A DNA stretch of 53,326 nt from Oligoflexia bacterium (GCA_903895855.1 CAITVN010000026.1:1-53326); one strand, 5' to 3'; shown: positions 32,929-44,100, counted from the stretch's first letter. The notes: generated by a model from the letters alone, not told the origin. Made by a program: numbers and translations.

Positions 32929-35379
32929 ATGGACGTGAATTTCTGGAATCAAGCTGTTCATTCGACTCATTCGACTCATTCTGCTCACCGCAGATTATCA
33001 ACCTCTGTGGTTGCCTTTTTATTGGGGCTCAGCTTAGCCAGCTGCAACCAGCCCACGCCTGTTGTCGATAACGATCACGATGGTCTTTCAGATGAGTGGG
33101 AGGCTTCGCCCGAGGGTCAAGCTCTCGGTGCAAAAGTTGGCCGAAAAGATGCCTTCTTTCAATTCGATTGGACCTACTGCACGAAGGGTAACAACTTTGA
33201 TCCGCAGAATGTGTTTGAAAGTGAATTCGACTCTGGAAATAAACCTCGGTTCGGACAAGACGAAGTCAAGTACCTCATTGGTTTGTACCGCGATCGACTA
33301 GACGAATCTTGGTGTGTACACGTTGATAACGGCGAAACAGTTTTTGATTGCGATGACCTGTCAGTCGATGGAACTGAACTTAAATTTAACCAAGAAAGAA
33401 AAGCCCTAGCAAAAGCTCGTTCAGTGGGGCCGATTCCGACGAAGGCGGTGAGTGCGGTAGCTCAGTTGCCAGGGTTAGATTTTCCGACACTAACGTTCAA
33501 TGAAACTGAGCTTTACCATTTTTATTTTCCACCTGAACGAGTTCGTAAATTTCACTATGCCCTCATTGGTTGTTACGGCGGCGGTCAGGCCACTTATAAT
33601 GACCCCATGGTGCAAGTGGGTAACAACGGTAAGGCGCTCGCGCACGAATTTGGACACAAATTTGGCTTAGGTCACGGCGGCGGTGATACCATCAATCACA
33701 AGCCTAATTATCCGTCGATCATGAATTATTCGGTTTCGTATTCGGTCGACGGTTATTCGCGCTCGAAGTACCCAACCCTAAACGAGTTTGACGTGTGTGA
33801 AGAAAAGGGGCTTGGTATCGAACTTTCTGGTGAAAAGGTGAGTGTTGATGATTGGGCGATCGGCAAGAAATTTGAAATTCCGAAAGAACTTTTTTACCTC
33901 ACGCAAGGTGGAGTGGCGCCAAGGTCAATCGGGTTAAACGGCGAGATTGACTGGAATGGTGACGGAGCGATTTCAACTTGTGATGTGAACTCTAGCGGCG
34001 CGATTCGTGAGTCGAATCTTGAGTTTGATTTCGGCGATTTTCCGTTGGTTCGAGACAGTGTGACCAAAACGAATCCGTTCTTGATTCCTCAAATGATTGA
34101 AGTCAATTCTCTCGTGGCGATGGTTTATGTGGCAAAAGACTCGGGCGATTTGAGAATGGTTTATGGACCCAATGAAGCGAAAGTCGCCTCGATTCGCTCT
34201 CAATTGGCAGTAAAAGAGGCCGCGATTGAGGGAGTGTCAGTTTTCAATGGAGCTGATTTTAAACTCGATTATGGCCAAGTAACTTACGGTAAAGTTGCGG
34301 GCTCGGGGTTGAGTGTGAGTAAAAGTTCAGACAGTGATTTTGTCGCAGTTTTCGTGACTGACACCGATTATTTTTTGAAAGTGCAATTCAACGTCACGGC
34401 TAGGTCGTTGAAAAGTGCAGTGGTCACTGTTCTTAGGGCTCCAACCGCTACTACGCCAAAACTTTGTGATCCGATCATTGCCTACGACCCCACTCATCAG
34501 GTTTATGCAGTCATTGCGAGCGTGTGTGGGCCGGGCGGTTTACTCATGTCTGTTGATCCCAATTCGGGTGCCTTAAAACCCATGGGTGAAAAAGCTGATT
34601 ATCGGGTAGCCGGAGATTTTGACTTGCAAGGTGATTTCTACCTTTTTGGTTCAAGGCACCCGACTGCGCAATTGCCTCATCTGTATTGCTCAGGTGCAGT
34701 GAGCGCGCTCTTTTCGCATCGGTACGATTCGAAGTTGAATAGCCTAGAAAAACCGAAATGGGTGGCAAAAGACCTGGGTACTTGTCCGTACACCTTAGGT
34801 GCGATGGGCGCGGTGTTTGATCCGTCACCGCTGCGTTCAACGGCTGGTCGTTTCTACGTTTTCTTGACCGGTGGAAGTGAAGGCCAAAAACGTGATATGT
34901 GGACCTACCATTTTGACATCGCGGCTCAATCAAATGAGAAGATGGCTACTAAGATTGCGCATGTGAATGGCCCATTGTTCGCGTGGGATCCGCCGGTTGA
35001 CCAGTATGGTGTCGGACAGGTGGCTACTGGAATTTACTATAAGGGTCGAGCGATTTTGATTGCTCCGACTGACGCTGAGAAAAATGAAGGGCAGAAAGCT
35101 AAGCATGGATTGGTTTTGTTTAGCCCTTCGGCTGATGCGATCAACCGCACGGCGATTGAGGGTAGCAATGACATGGTTTCTCTTCTGGCGCGCCTACCAA
35201 TTTCGATTACCGAAATGCCTTGGGTTGATACGAGAATTAGAAATCGAACCCCCGGAGATCGCGATGGTGATGGAACGCCTGATAAACTCGATAATTGCCC
35301 CGATCATTACAATCGACCAAGCCAGAAAAATTCAGCCGGGGTGCTGATCGGAGATCAGTTAGGAGTTGAGTGTCAGTGA
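32929..35379 (+). CDS. Metzincin-type zinc metalloprotease lipoprotein with calcium-binding repeats
   Basis: About 816 residues from ATG 32929, which has GGGGG seven bases upstream. Codons 10-20 contain a HSTHSTHSAH microrepeat, then a signal ending in SLASC with lipidation at Cys39. Just after it is DNDHDGLSDEWE, a thrombospondin type 3-like calcium loop; another (DRDGDGTPDKLDNCPD) lies near the C-terminus. The protease motif is AHEFGHKFGLGH, an exact HExxHxxGxxH, followed about 25 residues later by a Met-turn (PSIMNYSV). The last 450 residues look beta-rich and may form a propeller or binding domain. Expected location is the cell surface or the outer-membrane face of the periplasm. The substrate is unknown. 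Confidence 0.88.
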   Translation: MDVNFWNQAVHSTHSTHSAHRRLSTSVVAFLLGLSLASCNQPTPVVDNDHDGLSDEWEASPEGQALGAKVGRKDAFFQFDWTYCTKGNNFDPQNVFESEFDSGNKPRFGQDEVKYLIGLYRDRLDESWCVHVDNGETVFDCDDLSVDGTELKFNQERKALAKARSVGPIPTKAVSAVAQLPGLDFPTLTFNETELYHFYFPPERVRKFHYALIGCYGGGQATYNDPMVQVGNNGKALAHEFGHKFGLGHGGGDTINHKPNYPSIMNYSVSYSVDGYSRSKYPTLNEFDVCEEKGLGIELSGEKVSVDDWAIGKKFEIPKELFYLTQGGVAPRSIGLNGEIDWNGDGAISTCDVNSSGAIRESNLEFDFGDFPLVRDSVTKTNPFLIPQMIEVNSLVAMVYVAKDSGDLRMVYGPNEAKVASIRSQLAVKEAAIEGVSVFNGADFKLDYGQVTYGKVAGSGLSVSKSSDSDFVAVFVTDTDYFLKVQFNVTARSLKSAVVTVLRAPTATTPKLCDPIIAYDPTHQVYAVIASVCGPGGLLMSVDPNSGALKPMGEKADYRVAGDFDLQGDFYLFGSRHPTAQLPHLYCSGAVSALFSHRYDSKLNSLEKPKWVAKDLGTCPYTLGAMGAVFDPSPLRSTAGRFYVFLTGGSEGQKRDMWTYHFDIAAQSNEKMATKIAHVNGPLFAWDPPVDQYGVGQVATGIYYKGRAILIAPTDAEKNEGQKAKHGLVLFSPSADAINRTAIEGSNDMVSLLARLPISITEMPWVDTRIRNRTPGDRDGDGTPDKLDNCPDHYNRPSQKNSAGVLIGDQLGVECQ

Positions 35380-35399
35380 GCGTGTGCTCTGAATTTGCA

Positions 35400-36557
35400 C
35401 TAATCAAAAATTCTTTTAAGCGCTTCTTGCCACGGTAGGCAAAATACTGGGCCTATTTTCTGTTCAAGAGGATCTAAAGAGCAAACGATAGGTTGACAAG
35501 GTTTATCCCAGCTGACCGAAAGTCGACCAACAGTCCTGACGTGTTCTGCTGTCACTCGAGTGGTTGACTTAATTTCCAGAAGGATGTCAGGCTTGCCTGG
35601 TCGTTCGATGACAAGGTCAATTTCTGCGTCATCTTTTGTTCTGAAATAGCTCAGTCGAAAATCGTTTCTTAAGTATTCTGATTTTCGTAGCACCTCTAAG
35701 ATGATAAAGTGTTCAAAAACTTTTCCATGCTCTTGACCATGGGTTGGTAACGAAACCGTGTGCATTTTTTGGAGTGATCTGGTCACTCCTAAGTCAAAAT
35801 AGTAAAATTTTGGAGCTTCTCGTTGGCGTTTGCGAATGGAGCGATTAAAAGAAGGCAAGAGGTGACCCACCCAGGTCTCTTCAAGAATTTGAAAAAAAGT
35901 TTTTACTGTTTGATCAGAAACGCCTACATCTCTGGCAATTTTTGAATAATTGATGATCTGTGTGTTCATTTGTGCGGCAATTTCTAAAAAATCACGAAAT
36001 GGTTCGACCTGACGAACCACCTGTTCGGCTATGATTTCTTCTTTAAGGTAATTGCGAACATAGCTTCTTAAAAAGTCGGGTTTTTTTTGGTTTTCTTTAT
36101 CATGAAAAATAGGGAGCGAGCCATACTCTAGAACATTTTGCAGATCAAAGCTGCCACCCAGCTCATCTGCGGTAAAAGGATAAAGCTGAAAACTTCGGGC
36201 TCTTCCCCCCAATAAATTTCCCTGGGCTCTCTTGAGTTTTCGAGCGCTTGAGCCGGTGAGAACAAACTTTGGGCATTGGGGATTGCTCTCAATTTGGTGA
36301 TGAATGATATCTAGAAGTTTTGGAAATTTTTGAATTTCATCGATGATGACATAATCGGGCGACTGGGCCGCCAACACGTGAGAAAGTGATTCGGGCTTTC
36401 GGCCAAAACGCTCTTCATCAGCCTCAGTGAGTAGGTCTACCCAGAGAACATTTTTATTGCCAAAAAGCTTGCGAATCAAGGTTGTCTTGCCAGTTCCACG
36501 GGCTCCAAAAAGAAATAAATGGTCAGAATTACTCAGTTTTTCTGTTCGGTTAACCAT
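35400..36557 (-). CDS. AAA ATPase with DUF4143 domain
   Basis: About 385 residues from ATG 36557 (a TTG at 36593 is open but lies inside the promoter). The N-terminal AAA_14 domain has Walker A FGARGTGKTT and Walker B YVIIDEIQKFP, then LTGSSARKLKRAQGNLLGGRA. The C-terminal DUF4143 part includes VSDQTVKTFFQILEETWVGH and the nuclease-like DAEIDLVIERPGKPDILLEIKS, which keeps the D-ExK spacing of PD-(D/E)XK folds. Proteins of this family are common, patchily distributed singletons; their function is poorly known. Neighbours do not suggest a partner. The control region is striking: see the inverted repeat at 36555-36589. Confidence 0.92.
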   Translation of the reverse strand: MVNRTEKLSNSDHLFLFGARGTGKTTLIRKLFGNKNVLWVDLLTEADEERFGRKPESLSHVLAAQSPDYVIIDEIQKFPKLLDIIHHQIESNPQCPKFVLTGSSARKLKRAQGNLLGGRARSFQLYPFTADELGGSFDLQNVLEYGSLPIFHDKENQKKPDFLRSYVRNYLKEEIIAEQVVRQVEPFRDFLEIAAQMNTQIINYSKIARDVGVSDQTVKTFFQILEETWVGHLLPSFNRSIRKRQREAPKFYYFDLGVTRSLQKMHTVSLPTHGQEHGKVFEHFIILEVLRKSEYLRNDFRLSYFRTKDDAEIDLVIERPGKPDILLEIKSTTRVTAEHVRTVGRLSVSWDKPCQPIVCSLDPLEQKIGPVFCLPWQEALKRIFD

Positions 36558-36593
36558 ACTTCGAAAGTGTACGCCTATTTCGAAGTATGTCAA
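36555..36593 (-). promoter_or_regulatory. Promoter overlapped by a perfect 12-bp inverted repeat reaching the start codon
   Basis: On the minus strand TTGACA (plus 36588-36593) and TACACT (36566-36571) are separated by 16 bases, and ATG 36557 follows after 8 bases. A perfect inverted repeat CATACTTCGAAA / TTTCGAAGTATG occupies 36578-36589 and 36555-36566 with an 11-base spacer. One arm covers the end of the -35 and part of the spacer. The other runs from the last base of the -10 to the ATG. No ribosome binding site fits between, so the mRNA is probably leaderless and the repeat is probably an operator. Confidence 0.65.
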
Positions 36594-36727
36594 GGCTTTG
36601 GTTTACTAGAGAGATCGAAGCCGCTTTAGTTTGGCATTCCTCATGAGTGGTTTGAGCGGTGCTCTTCGTGAGAAAATGTTAATTAGATTGCCAAGTTCTA
36701 GCAAATTAGAGAAAATAGCTCAATTAT

Positions 36728-36739
36728 TGATCATGATCA
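36728..36739. repeat. 12-bp palindrome upstream of the outer-membrane protein gene
   Basis: TGATCATGATCA is a perfect palindrome ending ten bases before ATG 36750. It could be an operator half-pair or chance; no function can be assigned. Confidence 0.3.
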
Positions 36740-36749
36740 GAAAAGCAAT

Positions 36750-38081
36750 ATGAAGTTAGGATGGTCTTCGTTTCAGTCGCTTCGCACAGTGGGCTTTTTC
36801 GGTGCTGCCATCTGCTTGCTTTCTTGTTTTTCACCATCAACTTTGTTTGCTGAAGAAGGCGAAGAAGTGAGTTCAGGAACTGAAAAGCCTGCATTTCAGA
36901 AAAAAAAATCAAAAAAACCGAAGGTGGCAAAAAAAAAGCAAGCAATGAACTCGGCACTCGGAAAGTCGGAGAAGGCGGGTGACGAGGCAAAAATTCCGAA
37001 TTCTTCGACGGTAGCTTCTCCATCGCCGGTAGAGCCCGCAAGTGTTTCGCTCGAGACGAAATCTGCGTACCTTGAGAAGATTGAATTCGGAGTCGGTAAG
37101 AAAAACCGAATGGGCCTTGAGTTTCAGACGGCCCCACTGCCGATTGAGTTGACTGAAGTGCCAAGCGAAGGAAATGCAGAACGGCAGTGGCAGATCTCGC
37201 TAAAAATTAAGACGAAAGTTCAGTGTTCGTTAGTTACGCCCATCACGACGACGTTGGTGAGTGGTCAGTGGGTCGACGTCATTTTTCCAAAAAAAATAGG
37301 CAAGCACGAATTGAAGTTTGTGCTGGTTGATCGAGAAGGAAAAAAACAAGTTGCTCTGGTGAAACTTGAACTGACTTCGAAAACGAGTGCTGAGCAACCA
37401 GAAAAGAAAGGCGGGGCTTTTAAGAGTTTACTCGTCGGCGGTTTGACTTATCGTCATCGTTCGATTCTTCGTGAGGGCACGGCGTTGGGTACTTCAACGC
37501 AAGCGTCTGCGAAAATGGTTGGATTTAAGGCCATCTATCGACAAGGCCTGTTTCGCGAGTACATTACCGCGAAAATACCCGACATCAGAATGCATCTCGA
37601 TTTTTCAGGAATCATTGAGAAGTCACTCAGTGGTGATGCGTCGGCACTGGGTTACCCTGTGTGGGGCGACGGGCGGGTGATCGTTGAAAAACTATTTGGG
37701 CGCTTTAAAGCTGAATTTGGCCTAGGAATGGGTTTTTATTTTGCGAACCTGACGGCACCTCAGCCCGGCGACATCAAAAATTTGATCGAGTATTTGATTA
37801 ATGTCAGAGGCGGGTGGACGGTGTCATCAAAAGTGGCGCTCTTGGGAGGGCTCACTTTTAGCATACCGTCGGGTAGTTTGACGACCAGTTCGAGTGCGAT
37901 CAATGCGCCAGTTGATGTATTCGTGGCGGTCTCGACCCCCTTGGCGATCAACCAAGCGCTCGAATTGCGGTTGCGGCTGACTCGATTTTCGACTCGTGGT
38001 TTAACCGTGGGTTATGGCAACTTTTCTCGGGTAGAAACATTTATCGGACCAGAACTTAGTTTCGTCTATGTTTTTCTGTGA
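36750..38081 (+). CDS. Predicted outer-membrane barrel protein with Lys-rich periplasmic segment
   Basis: 443 residues. A signal sequence (RTVGFFGAAICLLSCFS, then STLFAEEGEE) has a Cys that could also be read as a poor lipobox. A basic low-complexity segment (residues about 48-68) is encoded by three A-tracts of 9, 7 and 9 bases. Residues about 105-215 look like a small beta domain (QWQISLKIKTKVQCSL, KKIGKHELKFVLVDREG). From about 220 the protein alternates short Gly/Tyr-containing strands (LLVGGLTYRHRSIL, FGLGMGFYFANLT) and ends in ELSFVYVFL, as outer-membrane barrels do. It is the first of three surface-type genes on this strand; only 92 bases separate it from the giant repeat protein gene. 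Function unknown. Confidence 0.75.
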   Translation: MKLGWSSFQSLRTVGFFGAAICLLSCFSPSTLFAEEGEEVSSGTEKPAFQKKKSKKPKVAKKKQAMNSALGKSEKAGDEAKIPNSSTVASPSPVEPASVSLETKSAYLEKIEFGVGKKNRMGLEFQTAPLPIELTEVPSEGNAERQWQISLKIKTKVQCSLVTPITTTLVSGQWVDVIFPKKIGKHELKFVLVDREGKKQVALVKLELTSKTSAEQPEKKGGAFKSLLVGGLTYRHRSILREGTALGTSTQASAKMVGFKAIYRQGLFREYITAKIPDIRMHLDFSGIIEKSLSGDASALGYPVWGDGRVIVEKLFGRFKAEFGLGMGFYFANLTAPQPGDIKNLIEYLINVRGGWTVSSKVALLGGLTFSIPSGSLTTSSSAINAPVDVFVAVSTPLAINQALELRLRLTRFSTRGLTVGYGNFSRVETFIGPELSFVYVFL

Positions 38082-38173
38082 TCGTCAATCGAAGTGAAAT
38101 TGTGCAACAAAAATAGGTATGTCTATTTTGACACATTTTTTATGTAAATAGTTTCAAGCATAATTAACTTACT

Positions 38174-41100
38174 ATGCTTCACCGGTCAGGGGTTGCCGAT
38201 TTATCTCGCTTTAGCTTTGTCAAAATTGCAGTCGTCGCGTCGCTGTTTATCTTAGGTGCTTGCGAATCGTCGAACGAAGGCGTGTTTGGCGGTCTTGCTG
38301 CGACGACTACTGATGCTACTCGATCGCCGTCAGCCGAGACATCGAGCACGCCTGAGGCGTCGCCGTCACCGTCAGCGAGTACAGAAGTGGGCGCCTCGGT
38401 TACTACAGTCTCGGCGAGTCCTTCACCATCGCCGAGTCCGACACCGTCGGCGACTACGAGTGCTAGTGCGGTAGCGACTCCGACTTTTAGTTTGTCGAGT
38501 TCGAGTTTCAATGTTGATCAATTTGTGGTGATGAGCGACACAACGGCGGGCGCTTCAATTTATTATACCCTCGATGGATCGCCCCCGTCGAGCAGTTCAA
38601 CCCTTTACACTGCGGCAGTTTTGATCGCTGGTAGTGGTACGACTGTGACGTTGAAGGCCATTGCGATTAAAACGGGCTCAAGCGACTCGGCGGTGGCAAC
38701 GGTGACCGCAAGTATTTTGTATGACCAAGTGGCGGCGCCCACTTTTTCAGTTGTCGCAGGTAGCTTCAGCAGCGATCAGTCGGTCAGTCTCGCGACGACG
38801 ACGGCAGGGGCTTCGATTTACTATACGGTCGATGGCACAACCCCGACTGCAAGCTCTTCACTTTACGCTAGTGCCCTATCGGTGGCCGGCCCCGCAACGA
38901 CGAAAACGATCAAAGCCATTGCGATCAAATCACAGATGTTAAATTCGGCGGTGTCGAGCGGTACTTACGTTGTGAACTATTCACAAGTGGGTACGCCCAC
39001 AGTATCGGCTGCTGCCGGTACCTTTTCGTCTGATCAGTCGATTGCTTTGTCGGTCGCAACCGCCGGTTCAACCCTCTATTACACCGTTGATGGCTCTACG
39101 CCAACGGCTAGCTCAACTCCTTATACCGTGCCGATTTCAGTCTCGGGTAGTGGCACGAGTGTGACCATTAAGGCGATTGCGATAAAAGCAAGCATGGTTG
39201 ATTCAGCGGTTTTTTCGGGCACCTATGTGATCAATTACAGTCAAGTTTCAACACCGGCGTTTTCAGTTACGGCCGGCACTTTTAACGATGACCAATCGGT
39301 GAGCTTAACCTGTGCAACTGCGGGTTCGAGTATCTATTATACCACTGACGGGTCAACACCAACCGCTTCATCGACTCCGTACACGGTACCGATTTCAGTG
39401 GCCGGAAATGCGACTAATACAACGATTAAGGCGATCGCAACTAAGGCGGCGATGGCAAACTCGGCGGTGCTTTCGGGTGCCTATGTGATCGCTTACGATA
39501 CCGTTGCGACCCCGACTTTTTCAGTGGCGGCGGGTACGTTTTCAAGCGATCAGTCGATCACGCTTTCAACTACGACCGCAGGGGCTTCGATTTACTATAC
39601 GGTTGATGGCACAGCTCCTTCAGCTGGTTCAACTCTTTATGCGGGTGCGATTGCAGTGGCTGGCAATGCGACCGTCAAAACGATTAAAGCTCTGGCTATC
39701 AAGTCTCACCTGCTCAACTCAGGTGTATTGGCTGGTACCTATACAATTGCTTATTCACAAGTGGGTACGCCTACCGTGTCTACCGCTGCCGGTACTTTTT
39801 CGTCTGATCAATCGATTACCTTATCAGAGGCAACGGCTGGGGCAACGCTCTATTACACGGTTGATGGGTCGACGCCGACGGCCAGCTCTACGCCGTACAC
39901 GGTGCCCATTTCTGTTGCGGGCCATGGTACGAGTGTGACGATTAAAGCGATCGCGATTAAAGCGGCGATGGTTGATTCAGCTGTTTTTTCTGGTATTTAT
40001 GTCATTACGTATGCAACCGTTGCGACGCCGGCTTTTTCAGTGGCGGCCGGGACGTTTAATGACGACCAATCGATCGGTTTAACCTGTGCCACCGCGGGCT
40101 CTAGTATTTATTATACCACCGATGGGTCGACTCCTACTGCTTCATCAACACCGTACACGGTACCGATCTCAGTGGCCGGAAATGCCACCAATACCACGAT
40201 CAAAGCCATTGCGGTAAAAGCGGCGATGGCGAATTCGGTCGTGGCTTCTGGCGCTTATGTGATTGCTTACGACACCGTTGCAACGCCGACTTTTTCGGTG
40301 GCTGCGGGTACGTTCGATGCCGATCAATACATCACGCTTTCGAGTGTGACCGCCGGTGTGACCTTGTATTATACGACGAATGGGGCGACCCCGACCGCTT
40401 CGTCAACGCTGTACACGGTGCCGGTTTCGGTCATTGGCAATGGCACGAGTTCGACCATCAAAGCGATCGCAGTCAAATCGCATATGCTTGATTCGGGTGT
40501 GGCTTCAGGTATCTACACGATTGCGTACGCAACAGTGGCCGCACCCACGTTTTCAGCGACCCCAGGCACCTTTGCCACTGATCAGTCGATTACTCTTTCA
40601 AGTACGACCGCTGGCACAACCATTTATTACACGACCGATGGGGTGACGACTCCGACGACTTCTTCGAGCGTTTACTCGAGCGCGATAGCGGTAGCGGGCA
40701 ATGCCACGAACACCACCATCAAAGCATTAGCGGTGAAATCAGGAATGCTCAACTCGAGTGTCTTGTCAGGTGCGTTTACGATTTCTTACGCGACAGTGGC
40801 AGATCCCACTTTTTCTGCGACTCCGGGCACTTTTACGACCGATCAATCAATCACGTTATCAACGACGACAGCAGGGGCTTCGATTTATTATACCCTTGAT
40901 GGTTCGATGCCAACTCCTGCTAAAACGCTCTATAGTGGTGCGATTTCAGTCGCGAATAATGGTACCAGTATTACCATTAAGGCTAGGGCTGTGAAGTCGC
41001 AGATGTTAGATTCAGGTGTGTTGACGGGTACGTTTGTGATTACTTACCCAGCTGCTGCGACGGTGACTTATTCTCCAGCTTCGGGCAGTTATGGGGCGGC

Positions 41101-44100
41101 TCAGTCGGTGACATTGGCGAGCACTACGAGCAGTGCCACGATTTATTATACTACCGACGGCTCGACACCTACGACTTCGTCGGCGGTTTATTCTTCGCCG
41201 ATTAGTGTTGCCGAGGGTAACGCTGCATACATTACAGCAATCGCGATTTCTGCAGCGACTAGTGCTAGTACCGCATCGACCGGAATGTACAGTGTCAGTT
41301 GCGCGAGCTATGCGGCACCGCCGGCATCGAGTCTTCCGACGGGGTCGGGTACATTGGCGGCTCCGTATCTGGTTACCACTGCGGCTAATCTGGTTTACAT
41401 AAATACAAATGCGACCACAGTTACGAAGTACTACGAACAAAGGGCTGACATCGATCTGGCTTGTATCAGCTGGGCACCGATCGGTACTGTTGCCCTAAAG
41501 TTCACTGGCAAGTACGATGGAAACGGCTATAAGGTGAAAAACCTGTATGTCAGTGCTCCCGCCACAAATAATCAGGGATTTTTTGGTTATGTTTACGACG
41601 GTGGCCAAGTTAAGAATGTCACTTTAATAAATGCCTACGTGTCTGGCCTGACGACAGTGGGCGCGTTAGTTGGATACATAGGAAACTCGAATAACTACAA
41701 CGTAGCGATTAAAAACTGTTCAGTACAAGGCGGAACCGTCATTGCTGCTGGCAGTGCTGGTAATGCGTATGCTGGGGGAATGGTAGGTTACGTTGCTAAT
41801 TCTGTGATCTTCAATAGCAGTGTCACGTCAGTTAACGTCACCGCCACGGGCACCGACTCAGTTGGTGGCTTAGTGGGTTATTCAACTGGTATCGTTGCGC
41901 AGAGTAGGTCATCGGGTACCGTGAATGGCAGGTCTTATGTTGGCGGTCTGATCGGAAATCAAGCCGCAACCGGAGTGACTGATCGGTCTTCTTCGAGTAG
42001 CACCGTGACGAGTACAATAGCTACGACGGGCGGGTCGGCCGGTGGCTTGGTCGGATACCTCAATCTGGGAACCATCACCCGCAGCTACGCGACCGGAGAC
42101 GTAACCTTTTCAAACGGCACCAGTTATGGCGGTGGGTTGGTGGGTAATAATACCGGCGGATTTATCGGAAATTCTTATGCGACAGGTGCAGTTTCAGGCG
42201 GCACTAGCGCGGGTGGCTTAGTCGGCCTCAATACTTCGAGCGGCGCAATCATTCATTCGTATTCAACTGGTGCGGCGACTGGCACGACAAAAGGTGGGCT
42301 TGTGGGTAGTGTGAGTGGCACTGCTTACGCAGTTGAATCGTATTGGAACGTCACGACTAGCGCTCTAGGGTCTGACGGTAGTACGGCCAGCAGTTCGGGT
42401 GGGTTGGGTAAGAGTACGACCAACATGCAAACGGCAGCCACTTTCAATGGCTCGACTTCAAAATGGGACACGAGTTATATCTGGACATTGAGTAATAGTG
42501 CTTACCCAGTTCTCAAGTGGGTTGCTAATGGTTGTTCGAGTTATACCGCCGTGGCGCAAACGGCATTTACCACAGGCACCGGCAGCTCTGCAGACCCTTA
42601 TCAAGTGACCACCGCGGCTGAACTGAATAATGTGCGCAATTACAACACGAGTGCTTTTAAACTCATGAACGACATTAATATGAATTGCCTCGAGTTTGAC
42701 CCGATTGGTGGCGCTAATGGCGGGGGGTTTGGTACGGGGGTTTTCGATGGTAACGGCAAGACGATTTCGAATTTAACCCTGGCACCTGCGATGTATGGTA
42801 GTGGCTTTATCAGCGGTGGCAGCGGCGTGGTTCGAAACCTCAAGCTCACCAACATTGACGTTGTCGGTAAAGCGGCGGGTGGAATCGCGGGCATTACCGG
42901 CATGGCATTTGACAATTATGTTTCGGGAGTGATTTCGGGCAACAGTGGCGTGGGCGGCATCTTAGGCAATCCGACGACTTCTGGCTTTGCGGCTGGCAAC
43001 ACCGTGGCTGCTGTGCTTGAAGGTCGCACGGGGGTCGGTGGCCTCATTGGTGATGGTGGCGGGGCAACGACCCATTCATCTTCAAACTCGACTGTGATTG
43101 GTGGAATCAATGTCGGCGGCGCATTCGGAAATAACAGTGCGTCTGGTGGCAGCTACGTAACTTCTTTTAATTCGGCAAACGGTGTCGTGGTTGGCGGGCA
43201 ATATGTCGGCGGTTTTATTGGTAAACAAGCGACCAAAGGATTAATTACGAACAGTTATTCGAATGGCTTTGTTGAGGGGGTTGATTATGTCGGCGGATTT
43301 GTCGGTTCAAATGCTAATATGCCCATCTCGAATAGTTATTCAGTTGCGGCTGTTGTTGGTACCACCAACGTCGGTGGGTTTACAGGGGCACTCTCAGCAA
43401 ACCAATTTTTCAATTGCTACTGGGATGTCACCGCGAGCGGACAAAATACTGATCAAGCAGCGGTAGGTACCACAGGTAAGAGTACCGCAGAAATGCAAAC
43501 TCAGAGTACGTTCGTTGAGTGGGATTTCGGCAATGCCTGGAGTTTTACCACGAGCAATTATCCGGCTCTGCGCACGAATGGTTGCTCGTCGGTTGTGGGA
43601 ATTACCCAAGCGGGTTCATTCGCAGGCGGATCAGGCACCGTGGGAGCGCCTTATCAGATAAACACCCCAGGGCAATTCGACCGCATTCGACTCAATCTAA
43701 CAAAATATTACATTTTGACTGCGAATCTCGATATGTCTTGCTTAGATTTTAAACCCTTCGGAGATAGTGCGACCTATTTTACAGGTACCATCGATGGCGG
43801 TGGCTACACGATTTCAAATCTGGCTATACACGGTACACTCACGAATTCGCCATCAAACGTAGGTATTATTGCAAACGGTAATACGGCTACCATTAAGAAT
43901 CTCAATCTTACCAATGTTGATATCGTTGGGTATGATTATGTTGGGGCTTTTTTTGGCAATATGTTGAGCGGTTCGACTGTACTGAATAGCACGGTCACAG
44001 GTACCGTAGCTGGTGCAACCACAGTGGGCGGCGCCGTCGGTAAGACGCAAGGTACCATCACTAAAGTTGCGGCCAACGTGATTGTGACGTCATCTGATAC

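Noticed and set aside
38128..38133. Perfect TTGACA before the giant gene read as its -35
   Set aside because: No -10 lies at 15-19 bases; the nearest TATAAT-like sequence (CATAAT at 38159) is 25 bases away.
38471..41311. Regular repeats considered as a CRISPR array
   Set aside because: Units are 258 bp, in frame, translated and diverged at third codon positions; they are protein-domain repeats, not short direct repeats with unique spacers.
41012..41440. 142-codon antisense frame inside the giant gene (and similar ones at 38179-38511, 42640-42915, 42916-43110)
   Set aside because: They mirror the Ser/Thr/Ala-rich repeats on the other strand, give Arg/Cys- or Pro-biased strings and have no start signals.
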